Assembly: GCA_018402525.1 (NCBI GenBank)
Contig: JAGYIR010000011.1
Location: 703,452-767,451, forward strand
Length of the DNA stretch: 64,000 nucleotides
Direction of reading: 5' to 3'
From: Crocinitomicaceae bacterium
Lineage (GTDB): Bacteria; Bacteroidota; Bacteroidia; Flavobacteriales_D; Crocinitomicaceae
This document shows, piece by piece, positions 39,226-49,097 of this stretch; position 1 is the stretch's first letter, and every line of letters begins with the position of its first letter. Position numbers and translations under genes: made by a program. The notes under the pieces were generated by a model that was not told the DNA's origin, did not search any database, and saw nothing but the letters and a program-made list of their open reading frames with translations.

Positions 39226-40020
39226 TTACGTTGCCGATTGTTTTCTGATAATCTTCCAAAAAAGATTTGGAAAAAGACGTTTTAACGTAACTGCTTTTAT
39301 TTCTTTGTTTCCTATGAGGACGTTGCGTTTTCCTTTCTTGACAGCACTTAGCAATTGTTGTACGCATTCTTCGGCGGACATCCCAGTTGCCTGATTGTGA
39401 TCCATTTCACCATGTTTTTCGCCTTCAGAATTTAGCGCATTCACAGAAATATCTGTATTTATCTTTCCTGGACATGCAATTGTGACCTGAATATGGTTCT
39501 TTTCTTCCTCCAAGCGGAGACTTTCATAAAAACCATGAAGCGCATGTTTAGAAGCGCTGTACGCACTACGCAAAAAGAATCCAAACTTTCCAGCGATACT
39601 AGAAATCACCACAATGTGTCCTGAATTTTGCTGCTGCATGTACGGTAAAACTGCCTTGGCTAAAGCTATATTTCCAAAATAATTAATTTCCATGATGCGA
39701 CGATCGACCTCCATTGGAGTTACCGAAGCCTCTGAACGCTGAGATAAACCACCATTGTTAAATAGGAAATCAATGCGACCGTATTTTTCAATCACCTTCT
39801 TCGCCAATACCTCAAAATTCGATGAATCTTCAAGATCCAATGGAAGGACAAAGTGATTTTCTGGGCGGAGCAATGTCAACCTAACTTCATCTAGTTTTTG
39901 ACTATTTCGAGCAGATAAAATCACCTTCGCATTTGCCTGAGAAAGCTGTCGAACCATTTCAAGACCAATACCTGAAGATGCGCCAGTTACCCATATTATC
40001 TTGCCGTCGAATAGATTCAT
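39226..40020 (-). CDS. Short-chain dehydrogenase/reductase
   Basis: A 264-residue classical SDR with cofactor motif VTGASSGIGLEM at residues 12-23, NNGG in the central strand, and catalytic Ser in VVISSIAGK with YSASKHALHG. It has the DLEDSS-type cofactor region; cofactor preference is unclear. A basic, hydrophobic C-terminal tail (LKRLFPNLFWKIIRKQ) resembles the membrane-associated SDR7B/YqjQ-type proteins. The substrate is unknown. Confidence 0.88.
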   Translation of the reverse strand: MNLFDGKIIWVTGASSGIGLEMVRQLSQANAKVILSARNSQKLDEVRLTLLRPENHFVLPLDLEDSSNFEVLAKKVIEKYGRIDFLFNNGGLSQRSEASVTPMEVDRRIMEINYFGNIALAKAVLPYMQQQNSGHIVVISSIAGKFGFFLRSAYSASKHALHGFYESLRLEEEKNHIQVTIACPGKINTDISVNALNSEGEKHGEMDHNQATGMSAEECVQQLLSAVKKGKRNVLIGNKEIKAVTLKRLFPNLFWKIIRKQSAT

Positions 40021-40104
40021 ATCACCGTTTGAGTTTTGTAAAGCTAAAAAAAATCCTGCTCACCAAAGGTAAACAGGACTCTAAATCATTTTCGTTTCTT
40101 CGAA

Positions 40105-40530
40105 TTATAAATCGTCCGGAATTTCAACCGTTTTGAACGACTTCTTTTTCGGTTTCAATGCGTCGATAAAAACAATCTTGAATTTTTCTCCATCTGCATT
40201 AAAAATCATTTCTGAAATTCCGTTAACTATCGTTGGTCCCATTTTTTTTGAGTTGTAGAATTTCTTTTCCATCAACTCGTAGGTATTGTCATCGTACTGA
40301 AGGAAAATAGATACAATCAATCCGTTTTCTACACGTGCCTTTCCAGAAATACAGTAAGAACCCCCACCCTCTTGAAAGTAGCTTATAATTACGTTTCTAT
40401 GCATGTCATCCGCTACAGAATTGGCACCACGATCATCAAAGGCCTTTTGCAATTTCACAAAACACTCATCTTGAGAAAATCCTGTAAATCCAACAAACAT
40501 TAAAATTAAAACTAGTACACTTTTTTTCAT
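40105..40530 (-). CDS. Small secreted protein of unknown function
   Basis: A 141-residue protein with a signal peptide (KKSVLVLILMFVGFTGFS, cleavage before QDEC) and two cysteines in the mature part (DECFVKL, SYCISG). It contains a beta-rich core (VENGLIVSIFLQYDDNTYELM) and a basic C-terminal end. No family is recognised. It stands alone, transcribed leftward and divergently from gmhA. Confidence 0.65.
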   Translation of the reverse strand: MKKSVLVLILMFVGFTGFSQDECFVKLQKAFDDRGANSVADDMHRNVIISYFQEGGGSYCISGKARVENGLIVSIFLQYDDNTYELMEKKFYNSKKMGPTIVNGISEMIFNADGEKFKIVFIDALKPKKKSFKTVEIPDDL

Positions 40531-40585
40531 AATTTTATAGTTTTGAGCTGCTGCTCGGGTTTCAAATATAGCAAGTTTGATTTAA

Positions 40586-40620
40586 TTTTTGTTACCCGCC
40601 ATTTAATTTATTTACTTTTG
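40586..40620 (+). promoter_or_regulatory. Bacteroidota-type promoter for gmhA
   Basis: TTTTTG at 40586-40591 and TACTTTTG at 40613-40620 are separated by 21 bases, a good -33/-7 pair, 17 bases before the gmhA ATG. Confidence 0.6.
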
Positions 40621-40637
40621 ACAAAAATTGAATTTCG

Positions 40638-41210
40638 ATGAGTGAAAGACAAATAGCAGACCATTTTTCTGAAGCAAGCCAAATTTTACTAAAATTTAAC
40701 ACTCCCGATAACGTAAAAAAAATCGAGAATGCAGGTTCTGTAATGGTTTCAGCGATATCCAATGGTGGAAAAGTTATCAGCTGTGGAAATGGAGGTTCAC
40801 TTTGTGATGCTATGCATTTTGCTGAAGAACTCACTGGAAGGTACCGAGACGATCGTCCTTCGATACCCGCTCTTTCAATTTCAGACCCAAGTCACATTAC
40901 CTGCGTAGGAAATGACTACGGGTTCGAATACATCTTTTCACGCTACGTTGAATCTGTTGGAAATAAAAATGATGTTCTGCTGGCAATCTCGACTTCTGGG
41001 AACTCGAAAAACGTCATCAATGCAATTAAGGCTGCGAAGGAAAAAGGTATGAAAGTAATTGGGTTAACCGGTAAGACAGGAGGTGAAATGGCAAGTATGT
41101 GTGACGTTGAAATTCGTGCACCTCACTCTGACTATGCAGACCGAGCACAAGAAATACACATTAAGGTCATTCACGCATTAATTGACTTCATAGAAAAAAA
41201 CTTGCCCTAA
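40638..41210 (+). CDS. gmhA: D-sedoheptulose-7-phosphate isomerase (SIS domain)
   Basis: A 190-residue SIS-domain protein of GmhA size that makes the heptose precursor for LPS core. Segments [20 protein letters not shown] and [11 protein letters not shown] are the phosphosugar-binding loops; [17 protein letters not shown] near the C-terminus is typical for the family. No other heptose gene is adjacent. Confidence 0.92.
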   Translation: MSERQIADHFSEASQILLKFNTPDNVKKIENAGSVMVSAISNGGKVISCGNGGSLCDAMHFAEELTGRYRDDRPSIPALSISDPSHITCVGNDYGFEYIFSRYVESVGNKNDVLLAISTSGNSKNVINAIKAAKEKGMKVIGLTGKTGGEMASMCDVEIRAPHSDYADRAQEIHIKVIHALIDFIEKNLP

Positions 41211-41235
41211 TTCACTTTAGGGTATCTGAAATCAC

Positions 41236-41243
41236 TATTTTTG
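41236..41243 (+). promoter_or_regulatory. Possible -7 box for the TerB-like gene
   Basis: TATTTTTG matches TAnnTTTG and lies 22 bases before the start at 41266; a -33 TTG at usual spacing is not evident. Confidence 0.4.
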
Positions 41244-41265
41244 CATCGAAAATTTAATAATAACT

Positions 41266-41688
41266 ATGGGGACAATTGCACAAAGATTTGAGTCAGGTCA
41301 GCAAAAAGCGAACGAAGGTCACTTCAAAAACTTGGTTATGTTGGCTCGTGTAAACGGGAAAGTTGAAGAATCAGAAAAACAACTTTTAGCGCGAATTGCT
41401 AAACGTTTGGCATTAACACAAGAGCAAGTGAATGAGATCCTTGAAAATCCTGACAATTATCCAATGATTCCTCCATCTTCTTTAGAAGAGCGTATCGAGC
41501 GATTTATTCAGTTTGTTCAAATGATTGTGATTGATGGAGAAGTTGACCCAAAGGAACATGCGCTTATTGGCGTTTATGCAATTGCACTTGGTTTTAAAGA
41601 AGATCAAATTGCTGGTTATGAAGAAAAAATTATCCAGTATTTAAAAGAAGGTAAAACAAGAAGTGAAATTCTTGACCTATATATTTAA
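41266..41688 (+). CDS. TerB-like protein
   Basis: A 140-residue helical protein with TerB-like repeats: HFKNLVMLARVNGKVEESEK and later FVQMIVIDGEVDPKEHALIG, each with the acidic DG/NGxV turn of the family. TerB-like domains are linked to tellurite-resistance and membrane-associated stress complexes. Here it stands alone, with its own probable promoter and a terminator hairpin downstream. Confidence 0.82.
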   Translation: MGTIAQRFESGQQKANEGHFKNLVMLARVNGKVEESEKQLLARIAKRLALTQEQVNEILENPDNYPMIPPSSLEERIERFIQFVQMIVIDGEVDPKEHALIGVYAIALGFKEDQIAGYEEKIIQYLKEGKTRSEILDLYI

Positions 41689-41705
41689 GTAAACCCTATC
41701 TCTCA

Positions 41706-41731
41706 AAGCCGTTAGTTGATACTAGCGGCTT
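41706..41731 (+). terminator. Intrinsic terminator after the TerB-like gene
   Basis: AAGCCGTTAG / CTAGCGGCTT stem (one G-U pair), six-base loop, then a run of T. It lies 17 bases after the stop at 41688. Confidence 0.85.
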
Positions 41732-41779
41732 TTTTTTGTAAATAAGTTGTTGAAAACTCAATGCTTTACACAACTTCAA

Positions 41780-41813
41780 TTGCGATGAAATCAATATTAA
41801 TTGGTTAAATTTG
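41780..41813 (+). promoter_or_regulatory. Possible promoter for the fur-purA operon
   Basis: TTG at 41780-41782 and TAAATTTG at 41806-41813 are 23 bases apart, compatible with the -33/-7 pattern. The fur start is at 41833. Confidence 0.5.
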
Positions 41814-41832
41814 TTCCTTACCCAAATAAGCA

Positions 41833-42282
41833 ATGGTTCCAGAAGAATTACACGTTACAGTCAAAAATATTTTCTCTGCCTATTTAGAACAAAATGGGCA
41901 TCGGAAAACGCCTGAGCGTTTTGCTATTCTTGCAGAAATCTATAATTACAAGGGTCATTTTGATATTGAAACCCTCTACGTAGAGATGAAGAATCAAAAT
42001 TACCGGGTATCGAGAGCGACACTCTACAATACCATTGAACTTTTATTAGCGTGCAATCTGGTAAGAAAGCATCAATTTGGTAAAAACATTGCTCAGTTCG
42101 AAAAATCTCATGGTTCAAAACAGCACGATCATATCTTGTTAACTGATACTGGAGAACTCATTGAATTTTGCGATCCACGGATTCAAAACATTAAATCTAC
42201 CATTGAGGAAATTTTTGACATTGACATTCAACATCACTCCCTCTATTTCTACGGAGTAAAGAAATCGCCAAAAAAAGATTGA
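41833..42282 (+). CDS. fur: Fur-family transcriptional regulator
   Basis: A 149-residue winged-helix regulator. The DNA-binding part is [21 protein letters not shown] and [20 protein letters not shown]. The C-terminal metal site retains HDHILL and HHSLYFYG, but the first structural-zinc CxxC of many Fur proteins is replaced ([13 protein letters not shown]). The family controls iron uptake and related stress genes. It heads a four-gene operon (STAS, purA, ostA-like). Confidence 0.9.
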   Translation: MVPEELHVTVKNIFSAYLEQNGHRKTPERFAILAEIYNYKGHFDIETLYVEMKNQNYRVSRATLYNTIELLLACNLVRKHQFGKNIAQFEKSHGSKQHDHILLTDTGELIEFCDPRIQNIKSTIEEIFDIDIQHHSLYFYGVKKSPKKD

Positions 42283-42283
42283 T

Positions 42284-42637
42284 TTGAATTTATCGTTTAA
42301 CATAGCGTTCGTGGACGACGTGGTGATTTTTTCACTGCGCGGTAAAATTATATCTGATATTGATTATCAAGAATTGGAACAGTCCATTATTGAAACGATC
42401 AGCAAGAATCACTATAATATCGTTTTTGATTTAAGTGAACTCACACACACCAATTCTTCTGGAATTGCACTTTTCATGAAAACGTTGACCAAGACAAGAA
42501 TCATGAATGGTGACCTAGTACTATTGAACATCACAGGAAATGTGGAAAAGGTATTCTCCATTTCAAAACTAGACGAAATATATACCATTTGTACCGATCA
42601 AGTGGAAGCTATCAATTATTTTAAACATAAAAAATGA
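42284..42637 (+). CDS. STAS-domain protein (anti-sigma factor antagonist-like)
   Basis: A 117-residue single STAS domain with the phosphoacceptor-like region LTHTNSSGIALFMKTL. It starts with TTG at 42284, one base after the fur stop; no in-frame ATG lies near. The end overlaps purA by four bases. In Bacteroidota such lone STAS proteins sit in many operons; the partner is unknown. Confidence 0.82.
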   Translation: MNLSFNIAFVDDVVIFSLRGKIISDIDYQELEQSIIETISKNHYNIVFDLSELTHTNSSGIALFMKTLTKTRIMNGDLVLLNITGNVEKVFSISKLDEIYTICTDQVEAINYFKHKK

Positions 42638-43914
42638 AAGTAGACGTACTATTAGGTTTACAATGGGGAGACGAAGGCAAAGGTAAGATTGTTGACGTAA
42701 TGACTCCAGAATATGATATCATCGCACGATTTCAAGGTGGTCCAAATGCTGGGCACACACTGATTTTTGAAGGTATCAAACACGTGTTGCATACAATTCC
42801 ATCTGGAATATTTAGAGAAGGTGTGATGAACTTGGTCGGAAATGGCGTAGTGATTGATCCTGTGATTTTTCAAGCGGAATTGGATAAATTAAAACCATTC
42901 AATATCGATTTTAAATCACGTTTGGTGATTTCCAAAAAAGCACATTTGATCTTGCCGACACACCGTCTACTGGATGCTGCATCTGAAGCTGCAAAAGGCA
43001 AGGATAAAATTGGCTCTACACTGAAAGGTATCGGTCCAACGTACATGGACAAAACTGGAAGAAACGGCTTGCGTGTCGGAGATATCTTGTCACCATTATT
43101 TATGGATAAATACAACGCACTTGTCGAAAAGCACAAAGCAATTTTAGACAGGTACGAAGATTTCACTTATGACATTTCAGAATACGAAAAGCCATGGATG
43201 GAAGCTATTCAGCAGTTAAAAGAATTGACAGCAGTGGACAGCGAGCAGTACATCAACGATGCAATTAAAGCTGGAAAGAAAGTGCTTGCTGAAGGTGCAC
43301 AAGGTACAATGCTGGACATCGATTTTGGAACGTATCCGTTTGTAACTTCTTCAAACACAGTGACGGCTGGAACGTGCACTGGTTTAGGTGTTGCTCCGAC
43401 AAAAATTGGAAATGTAATCGGTATCTTCAAAGCATATTGTACGCGTGTTGGAAGTGGTCCGTTCCCTACCGAGCTGGACAACGAAGTTGGTGAACGCATT
43501 CGCCAAGAAGGATTTGAATTTGGCGCAACAACAGGTCGACCTAGAAGATGCGGTTGGATTGACTTACCAGCATTGAAATATGCGATTATGATCAATGGAG
43601 TGACTGAATTGTGCATGATGAAATCTGACGTACTGGATAAATTCGATACGATTCGCGCATGCACACACTATATGATCAATGGTAAACGTTATGATTATTT
43701 CCCGTATGATGTCAATGACGTTGAAGTAATTCCAGTCTATGAAGATTTAAAAGGATGGAACAGTGATTTGACAAAATTGACTTCCTACGATGATGCACCG
43801 AATGAATTGAAATCATACGTGCGTTATTTGGAACAAAAATTGGAGGTACCCATCACGGTTGTATCGGTTGGTCCCGATAGAACGCAAACATTAAATAACA
43901 AAGTGCTCGCTTGA
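42634..43914 (+). CDS. purA: Adenylosuccinate synthetase
   Basis: First committed step from IMP to AMP, 426 residues. The GTP site QWGDEGKGKIVD is at residues 10-21, the IMP-loop FQGGPNAGHT follows, and the later TTGRPRRCGWIDLP and GPDRTQT complete the pattern. The start overlaps the STAS gene and the end overlaps the OstA-like gene (TTGA), so all are translationally linked. Confidence 0.97.
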   Translation: MKVDVLLGLQWGDEGKGKIVDVMTPEYDIIARFQGGPNAGHTLIFEGIKHVLHTIPSGIFREGVMNLVGNGVVIDPVIFQAELDKLKPFNIDFKSRLVISKKAHLILPTHRLLDAASEAAKGKDKIGSTLKGIGPTYMDKTGRNGLRVGDILSPLFMDKYNALVEKHKAILDRYEDFTYDISEYEKPWMEAIQQLKELTAVDSEQYINDAIKAGKKVLAEGAQGTMLDIDFGTYPFVTSSNTVTAGTCTGLGVAPTKIGNVIGIFKAYCTRVGSGPFPTELDNEVGERIRQEGFEFGATTGRPRRCGWIDLPALKYAIMINGVTELCMMKSDVLDKFDTIRACTHYMINGKRYDYFPYDVNDVEVIPVYEDLKGWNSDLTKLTSYDDAPNELKSYVRYLEQKLEVPITVVSVGPDRTQTLNNKVLA

Positions 43915-45533
43915 AACAAAATTTCAACATAGTGAAAAGTGCGCTCATCATTGGCGCACTTTTTTTGATTAAAGCAAACAGCTTTTCTCAAGGCGATTTA
44001 TTGGAACTTCTTCCAGGTTCTGAAACACTTGAGTACGATGAGGAAACCGGGCGACATCGATTAACAGGAAATGTCAATTTCCTTTACCAAGGAAATAAAA
44101 TGTATTGCGATTCTGCACATTATTTTGCAAAAAATAAAACAGTTCGTGCCTACGGTCATGTGCACATCAACAAACGAGATACGCTCAACCTTTTTTGCGA
44201 CTCCCTCTTCTATGACGGAAAAGACAGAAAGGCAACTTTATGGGGAAATGTGCGGGTACGTGACAATGAATATAAATTAACAACAGATACGCTTCATTAC
44301 GATACAAAGAAAGGTCAAGCCTACTATCACCATGGAGGAAAGGTAGAAAGTATTCTTACCAAAGAGGTGCTTACCAGTCGCATTGGGTATTTTCATCCTA
44401 ACACGAAGAACTTCTTTTTTAGTAAAAATGTGGTTTACAAGGGTGTTGATTTAACGATGACTACTGACACATTACGTTATGTCTATAGCCAAAAGAAAAC
44501 GTATTTCTACGGTCCAACCGAAATTCAAACCAAAGATGCGTTGATCTTATGTGAATCTGGCTGGTATCAAACGGAAACTGGAAAGGCTCGATTGAGTAAA
44601 AATGCCTCCATTTCTCGAGAAAAGGACTACATTTCTGGTGATACCTTGATTTATAATCCCGATTTGGGTGAATCAGAAGGAATTGGAAATGTCTACTATT
44701 TGGACTCCACCGAAAAGATTTCATTCAAAGGAGATTATGGATTCATGTCAGACACGCTCAATTATTCCTTTCTCACTGGACGAGCGCTTGCAATCAAAGA
44801 ACTAAAAGACGACACCGTTTACATTCACGCCGACACCTTGTACACCTTCAAATTGGATTCTAGCAACATGGTTAAAGCCTATCACGGTGCACGCATTTAC
44901 GCAACGAAATTTCAAGGTCGTGCCGATAGTCTTACCTACAGTTCTGAAAAAAAGTTGATTGAAATGTACTACGAACCTATTGTTTGGGCAAAGAATGGAG
45001 AGCTGAAAGGAGACTATATTGAAGTACAAATCGACGACACAATCATCCACCAAGTGAATATTTTTGAAAATGCAACGATTCTCATGGAGGTAAACCCTGA
45101 AACCTATTACAACCAAATTGGAGGAAAAAAAATCGAAGCCCTCTTCAATGATAACGATATTTATCGTGCCTATGTGCATGGAAACGCCACCACTATTTTC
45201 TTTCCAGAAGAGGAAGTCAAAACGGACACGTCGTTTACAAAAAAACGCATTGGAATGAATCGCTTGTACGCTAGTGAATTAAGAGTCGATATTGATAGCA
45301 GTGAAATTACAGGCATCACTTATATTGAAAAACCTGACGGAACATTTTATCCGTTGGAGGACTTAAAAAAAGACCAGCAATTTGTTCAAGGATTTCTTTG
45401 GTTAAACGCACTTCGTCCAACATCGATAGAAGCGTTGTTTGAGGAAGCAACGGACCAAACTATTGAGGAAGAACCGAATGAGGAAATTGAAGAAGATATG
45501 GAATATAAGCCGTTAGACAAGGACTCAGAATGA
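43911..45533 (+). CDS. OstA/LptA-like protein for lipopolysaccharide transport
   Basis: A 540-residue exported protein with a signal peptide (KSALIIGALFLIKANSFS). Repeating beta segments (HRLTGNVNFLYQGNKMYCDSA; KGQAYYHHGGKVESI; YFYGPTEIQTKDALIL) match the OstA-like jelly-roll repeats of LptA/LptD that carry LPS from inner to outer membrane. The tail is acidic (EEEPNEEIEED). A TTG start at 43911 overlaps purA; a GTG start at 43932 is also possible. No other lpt gene lies here. Confidence 0.88.
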   Translation: MKQNFNIVKSALIIGALFLIKANSFSQGDLLELLPGSETLEYDEETGRHRLTGNVNFLYQGNKMYCDSAHYFAKNKTVRAYGHVHINKRDTLNLFCDSLFYDGKDRKATLWGNVRVRDNEYKLTTDTLHYDTKKGQAYYHHGGKVESILTKEVLTSRIGYFHPNTKNFFFSKNVVYKGVDLTMTTDTLRYVYSQKKTYFYGPTEIQTKDALILCESGWYQTETGKARLSKNASISREKDYISGDTLIYNPDLGESEGIGNVYYLDSTEKISFKGDYGFMSDTLNYSFLTGRALAIKELKDDTVYIHADTLYTFKLDSSNMVKAYHGARIYATKFQGRADSLTYSSEKKLIEMYYEPIVWAKNGELKGDYIEVQIDDTIIHQVNIFENATILMEVNPETYYNQIGGKKIEALFNDNDIYRAYVHGNATTIFFPEEEVKTDTSFTKKRIGMNRLYASELRVDIDSSEITGITYIEKPDGTFYPLEDLKKDQQFVQGFLWLNALRPTSIEALFEEATDQTIEEEPNEEIEEDMEYKPLDKDSE

Positions 45534-47747
45534 TTTTTCTTCGTGTGATTTTCGAACGACGCGTTGCACTCCTTCGACTTGTTCAAATTTGCGCATCAGT
45601 TGCTCTAAATGCTCGGTATCGTAGACAAGAACTGTCATGTTTCCTTCAAAAATACCATCATTCGTTTCAAACGAAATGGATTTCATGTTCACGTTGTGCT
45701 GATTCGAAATAATTTCTGTCAAGCGATTTACAATTCCCAAACGGTCAATTCCATGCACTGTTATTTTTGCGACGTTTTCTCGTAAATCGGAATTTTTCCA
45801 CGTTGCCTTGATGCATCTGTACGCCATTTTCGACATGAGATGTTCTGCATTTGGACAACTGTAGCGGTGAATTTTAATTCCCTCACTAATCGTTACAAAC
45901 CCAAACACTTTGTCACCTGGCAATGGATCACAACACGACGCCATGGTGTATTCGATGTCTTTAAAATCATCCCCAATAAGAATCGTGTCCTTTTTACCGT
46001 CAATCTGTGAAAAAACATCTTTCGTCTTCTTGGGCTTTTTAACCTCTGGTTTATCGGATTGAAGAATTCCGTTTTTATTCTCCAACTCCCGTAATTTTGC
46101 AAGGTCAATTTTTCCTTTAGCAATGCGATAATACAATTCGGTCGCCGTTGAAATCTTGTAAAATTTCTCGAGCATTGTAATGTTTTCGGAAATAAATCGA
46201 ATGTTGTGCTGTTTGAATTTTCTTTCCAGAATCTCTCTTCCGTCTTGCGCAATGTTCTTACGCTCCTCGTTTAAAGAAGATTTAATCTTTTGCTTTGCAC
46301 GAGCAGTAACCACAAATCGCGTCCATTCTTCGTTGGGTTTCTGTTTAGAGGAAGTAATAATTTCCACCTGATCTCCACTGATCAATTGATAGCTCAATGG
46401 CACCAAACGGTTGTTCACCTTTGCTCCGATGCACTTGTCACCAATATCGGTATGAATGTCGTACGCGAAATCCAAAATCGTTGCACCTGTCGGTAATACC
46501 CGCAAATCACCTTTTGGGGTAAAAATATAGATTTCATCGCTGAACAAGTTCAACTTAAAATCGTTGATGAAATCCATGGCGTTGGAATCAGGATTCTCCA
46601 TCAAATCGCGAATTTCCGAGATCCAACGATCAAATTTCGATTCAGAGGTCTTTGATTCCTTGTAACGATAATGCGCTGCCAATCCCTTCTCAGCAATTTC
46701 ATCCATTCTCACAGATCGAATTTGAACTTCTACCCATTTACCTGTGGGCGACATCACCGTGGTGTGCAGTGATTCGTAACCATTCGCCCGAGGCGTTGAA
46801 ATCCAATCGCGCAATCTGTCGGGGCTTGGTTGGTAAAAATCCGTCACGATACTGTACACACGCCATGCATCAGGTTTTTCCAGTTCCACAGGTGTATCCA
46901 AAATGATGCGAATTGCAAAAATATCGTAGACTTCTTCGAAGGGTATTCCCTTCGTTTTCATCTTCTTCCATATCGAAGAAATCGATTTCGTACGGACTTT
47001 AATTTTGAATACGTAACCTTCATGCAACAATGCGTCTTTGATTGGCTGCGTAAATTTTCTAATAAAGCGATTTCTGACATCTTCGGTGGATTTCAGTTTC
47101 TTCTTAATATCCGCATAAATTTCAGGTTCCGTATAACGAAACGCCAAATCTTCCAGCTCACTTTTGATGGAATACAATCCCAATCGATGTGCCAATGGAG
47201 CATACAAGAACTTCGTTTCAGAAGCAATCTTTATCTGCTTGTCGTGGCGCATGCTTTCCAGCGTACGCATGTTGTGCAGTCGATCTGCTAATTTGATAAG
47301 TACCACGCGAATATCGTCCGAAATGGTCAACACCATCTTACGAAAATTTTCCGCTTGCACGGATGCCGACTCATCAAAAACTTCTGGAATTTTTGTCAAT
47401 CCGTCGATAATCAAGCGCACTTTTGGCCCGAATAAATCCTCGACATCATCAAGTGTAATATGTGTATCTTCTACCGTATCGTGTAGTAAGGCGCAAACAA
47501 TCGCAGTCGTTCCCAATCCCATTTCCTCCGCACAAATTCTTGCAACAGCAATCGGGTGGTAAATGTAAGGTTCCCCTGATTTTCTGCGCATTTCCTTGTG
47601 GGCCTCTACAGAAACGTCGAATGCTTTTCGGATCATGCGGGTGTCTTCCTTCGTTCTTCGCTTATGCGTACGAAGTAATCCACGAAAAGCATTTAAGATT
47701 TCCTTTCGTTCCTTTTCAAGATCGATATTTAAATGCTCTTTTTCCAT
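45525..47747 (-). CDS. RelA/SpoT family (p)ppGpp synthetase/hydrolase
   Basis: A 740-residue Rel-type enzyme. The HD hydrolase domain is near residues 60-170 (HDTVEDT at about 90), followed by the synthetase domain (YDIFAIRIIL; RANGYESLHTTV), a TGS domain (PKGDLRVLPTGATILDFAY) and a C-terminal ACT domain (DRLGIVNRLTEIIS). The HD residues look intact, so it is probably bifunctional. It converges with ostA, overlapping by nine bases. Confidence 0.95.
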   Translation of the reverse strand: MEKEHLNIDLEKERKEILNAFRGLLRTHKRRTKEDTRMIRKAFDVSVEAHKEMRRKSGEPYIYHPIAVARICAEEMGLGTTAIVCALLHDTVEDTHITLDDVEDLFGPKVRLIIDGLTKIPEVFDESASVQAENFRKMVLTISDDIRVVLIKLADRLHNMRTLESMRHDKQIKIASETKFLYAPLAHRLGLYSIKSELEDLAFRYTEPEIYADIKKKLKSTEDVRNRFIRKFTQPIKDALLHEGYVFKIKVRTKSISSIWKKMKTKGIPFEEVYDIFAIRIILDTPVELEKPDAWRVYSIVTDFYQPSPDRLRDWISTPRANGYESLHTTVMSPTGKWVEVQIRSVRMDEIAEKGLAAHYRYKESKTSESKFDRWISEIRDLMENPDSNAMDFINDFKLNLFSDEIYIFTPKGDLRVLPTGATILDFAYDIHTDIGDKCIGAKVNNRLVPLSYQLISGDQVEIITSSKQKPNEEWTRFVVTARAKQKIKSSLNEERKNIAQDGREILERKFKQHNIRFISENITMLEKFYKISTATELYYRIAKGKIDLAKLRELENKNGILQSDKPEVKKPKKTKDVFSQIDGKKDTILIGDDFKDIEYTMASCCDPLPGDKVFGFVTISEGIKIHRYSCPNAEHLMSKMAYRCIKATWKNSDLRENVAKITVHGIDRLGIVNRLTEIISNQHNVNMKSISFETNDGIFEGNMTVLVYDTEHLEQLMRKFEQVEGVQRVVRKSHEEKSF

Positions 47748-47755
47748 TGCTTATT

Positions 47756-49051
47756 TTACTTCGATTTACTCAGCACAAGTGCGGGCAATACTTTTGTCGA
47801 TACTTCTCCAAATCCAACGCGAACACCATCTTTAGAACTAAATCCACGCATGATTACTGTATCGTGATCTGCAATAAACTTGCGTTCAGAACCATCTTTT
47901 AATGTCAATGGTTTTGTTCCTTTCCACGACAATTCGAGCATAGAACCGTACGAATCTGGTGTAGGTCCTGAAATTGTTCCTGAGCCCATTAAATCGCCAC
48001 TGCGCACGTTGCAACCATTGACCGTATGATGCGCCAATTGCTGCGCCATGTTCCAATACATGTACTTAAAATTAGAGCTACACACAACAGACTCAACAGA
48101 GTTTTCTGGTTGAATGATCACTTCTAATTGGATATCGTATGATTTCTGTCCTTCGTATTTCAAATAATCCAATACTTCTGGCTCTTGTTTCGGTCCGTCT
48201 ACTTTGAACGGTTCAAGTGCATCCAATGTGACAATCCACGCCGAAATAGACGATGCGAAATTCTTAGCTAAGAATGGTCCCAATGGCACATATTCCCAAC
48301 TTTGGATGTCACGTGCTGACCAATCATTAAACAACACCATTCCAAAAATAAAATCTTCTGCTTCAGTGGTCGAGATCGAGTCGCCAAGCACCTTTCCATC
48401 GTAAGTGATGAATCCCATTTCCAACTCAAAATCAAGCAAGCGACAAGGTCCAAACACTGGATTTCCTTCTGGATCAGGTTTTGTTTGACCTTTTGGACGG
48501 TGAATCGCTTCTCCTGACAAAATAATTGAACTTGAACGTCCATGGTATCCAACAGGAATCCACAACCAGTTTGGAAGTAGCGCATTGTTCGGGTCACGAA
48601 ACATCGTACCAACATTCGTCGCATGTTCGCGACTTGAGTAAAAATCGGTATAATCTCCAATTCTAACTGGCATGTGCATATCAACAGAATCAATAGCTAG
48701 CAACACTTGGTTGACATGGTGTTCGTTCTTTTTTAAATCGTTGCAAGCACTAGAAAACAACTTTGACAATCTATTTCGCAATAAACGTGTTCCCTCCTTG
48801 CCTTTGTTCATCAGACTATTTAAGGAATCTGTGTCAAAATCATTCAATCGAAAAGGTAAATTTTCCAAATACCCCAAAACACTCAAGGTCTTTAAATCGA
48901 TTGCAAAGTTTCCTATTCTTGATGCCACGCGCGGCGCTCCACCATTGACAGAGATAATTCCAAAGGGAATATTTTGGATCGGGAAATCAGAATTTTCATC
49001 TATTTCGACCCATGATTTCAACGATGGATTGTTTGCTTCAATGTGTGCCAT
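47756..49051 (-). CDS. fahA: Fumarylacetoacetase
   Basis: A 431-residue hydrolase for the last step of tyrosine breakdown (fumarylacetoacetate to fumarate and acetoacetate). The N-terminal SH3-like domain (FGIISVNGGAPRVASRIG) and the catalytic domain with YTDFYSSREHATNVGTMFR and DWSARDIQSWEYVPLGPF are typical. The length matches eukaryotic-type FAH. No other homogentisate pathway gene is present in this window. Confidence 0.95.
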   Translation of the reverse strand: MAHIEANNPSLKSWVEIDENSDFPIQNIPFGIISVNGGAPRVASRIGNFAIDLKTLSVLGYLENLPFRLNDFDTDSLNSLMNKGKEGTRLLRNRLSKLFSSACNDLKKNEHHVNQVLLAIDSVDMHMPVRIGDYTDFYSSREHATNVGTMFRDPNNALLPNWLWIPVGYHGRSSSIILSGEAIHRPKGQTKPDPEGNPVFGPCRLLDFELEMGFITYDGKVLGDSISTTEAEDFIFGMVLFNDWSARDIQSWEYVPLGPFLAKNFASSISAWIVTLDALEPFKVDGPKQEPEVLDYLKYEGQKSYDIQLEVIIQPENSVESVVCSSNFKYMYWNMAQQLAHHTVNGCNVRSGDLMGSGTISGPTPDSYGSMLELSWKGTKPLTLKDGSERKFIADHDTVIMRGFSSKDGVRVGFGEVSTKVLPALVLSKSK

Positions 49052-49097
49052 TTATACTTCGATTTTTTATTTGATTAAATATAAAAATATTATTGCA

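Noticed and set aside
42284..42637. Later ATG as the STAS gene start
   Set aside because: The only internal ATG lies in the middle of the domain, so the TTG directly after the fur stop is the better start.
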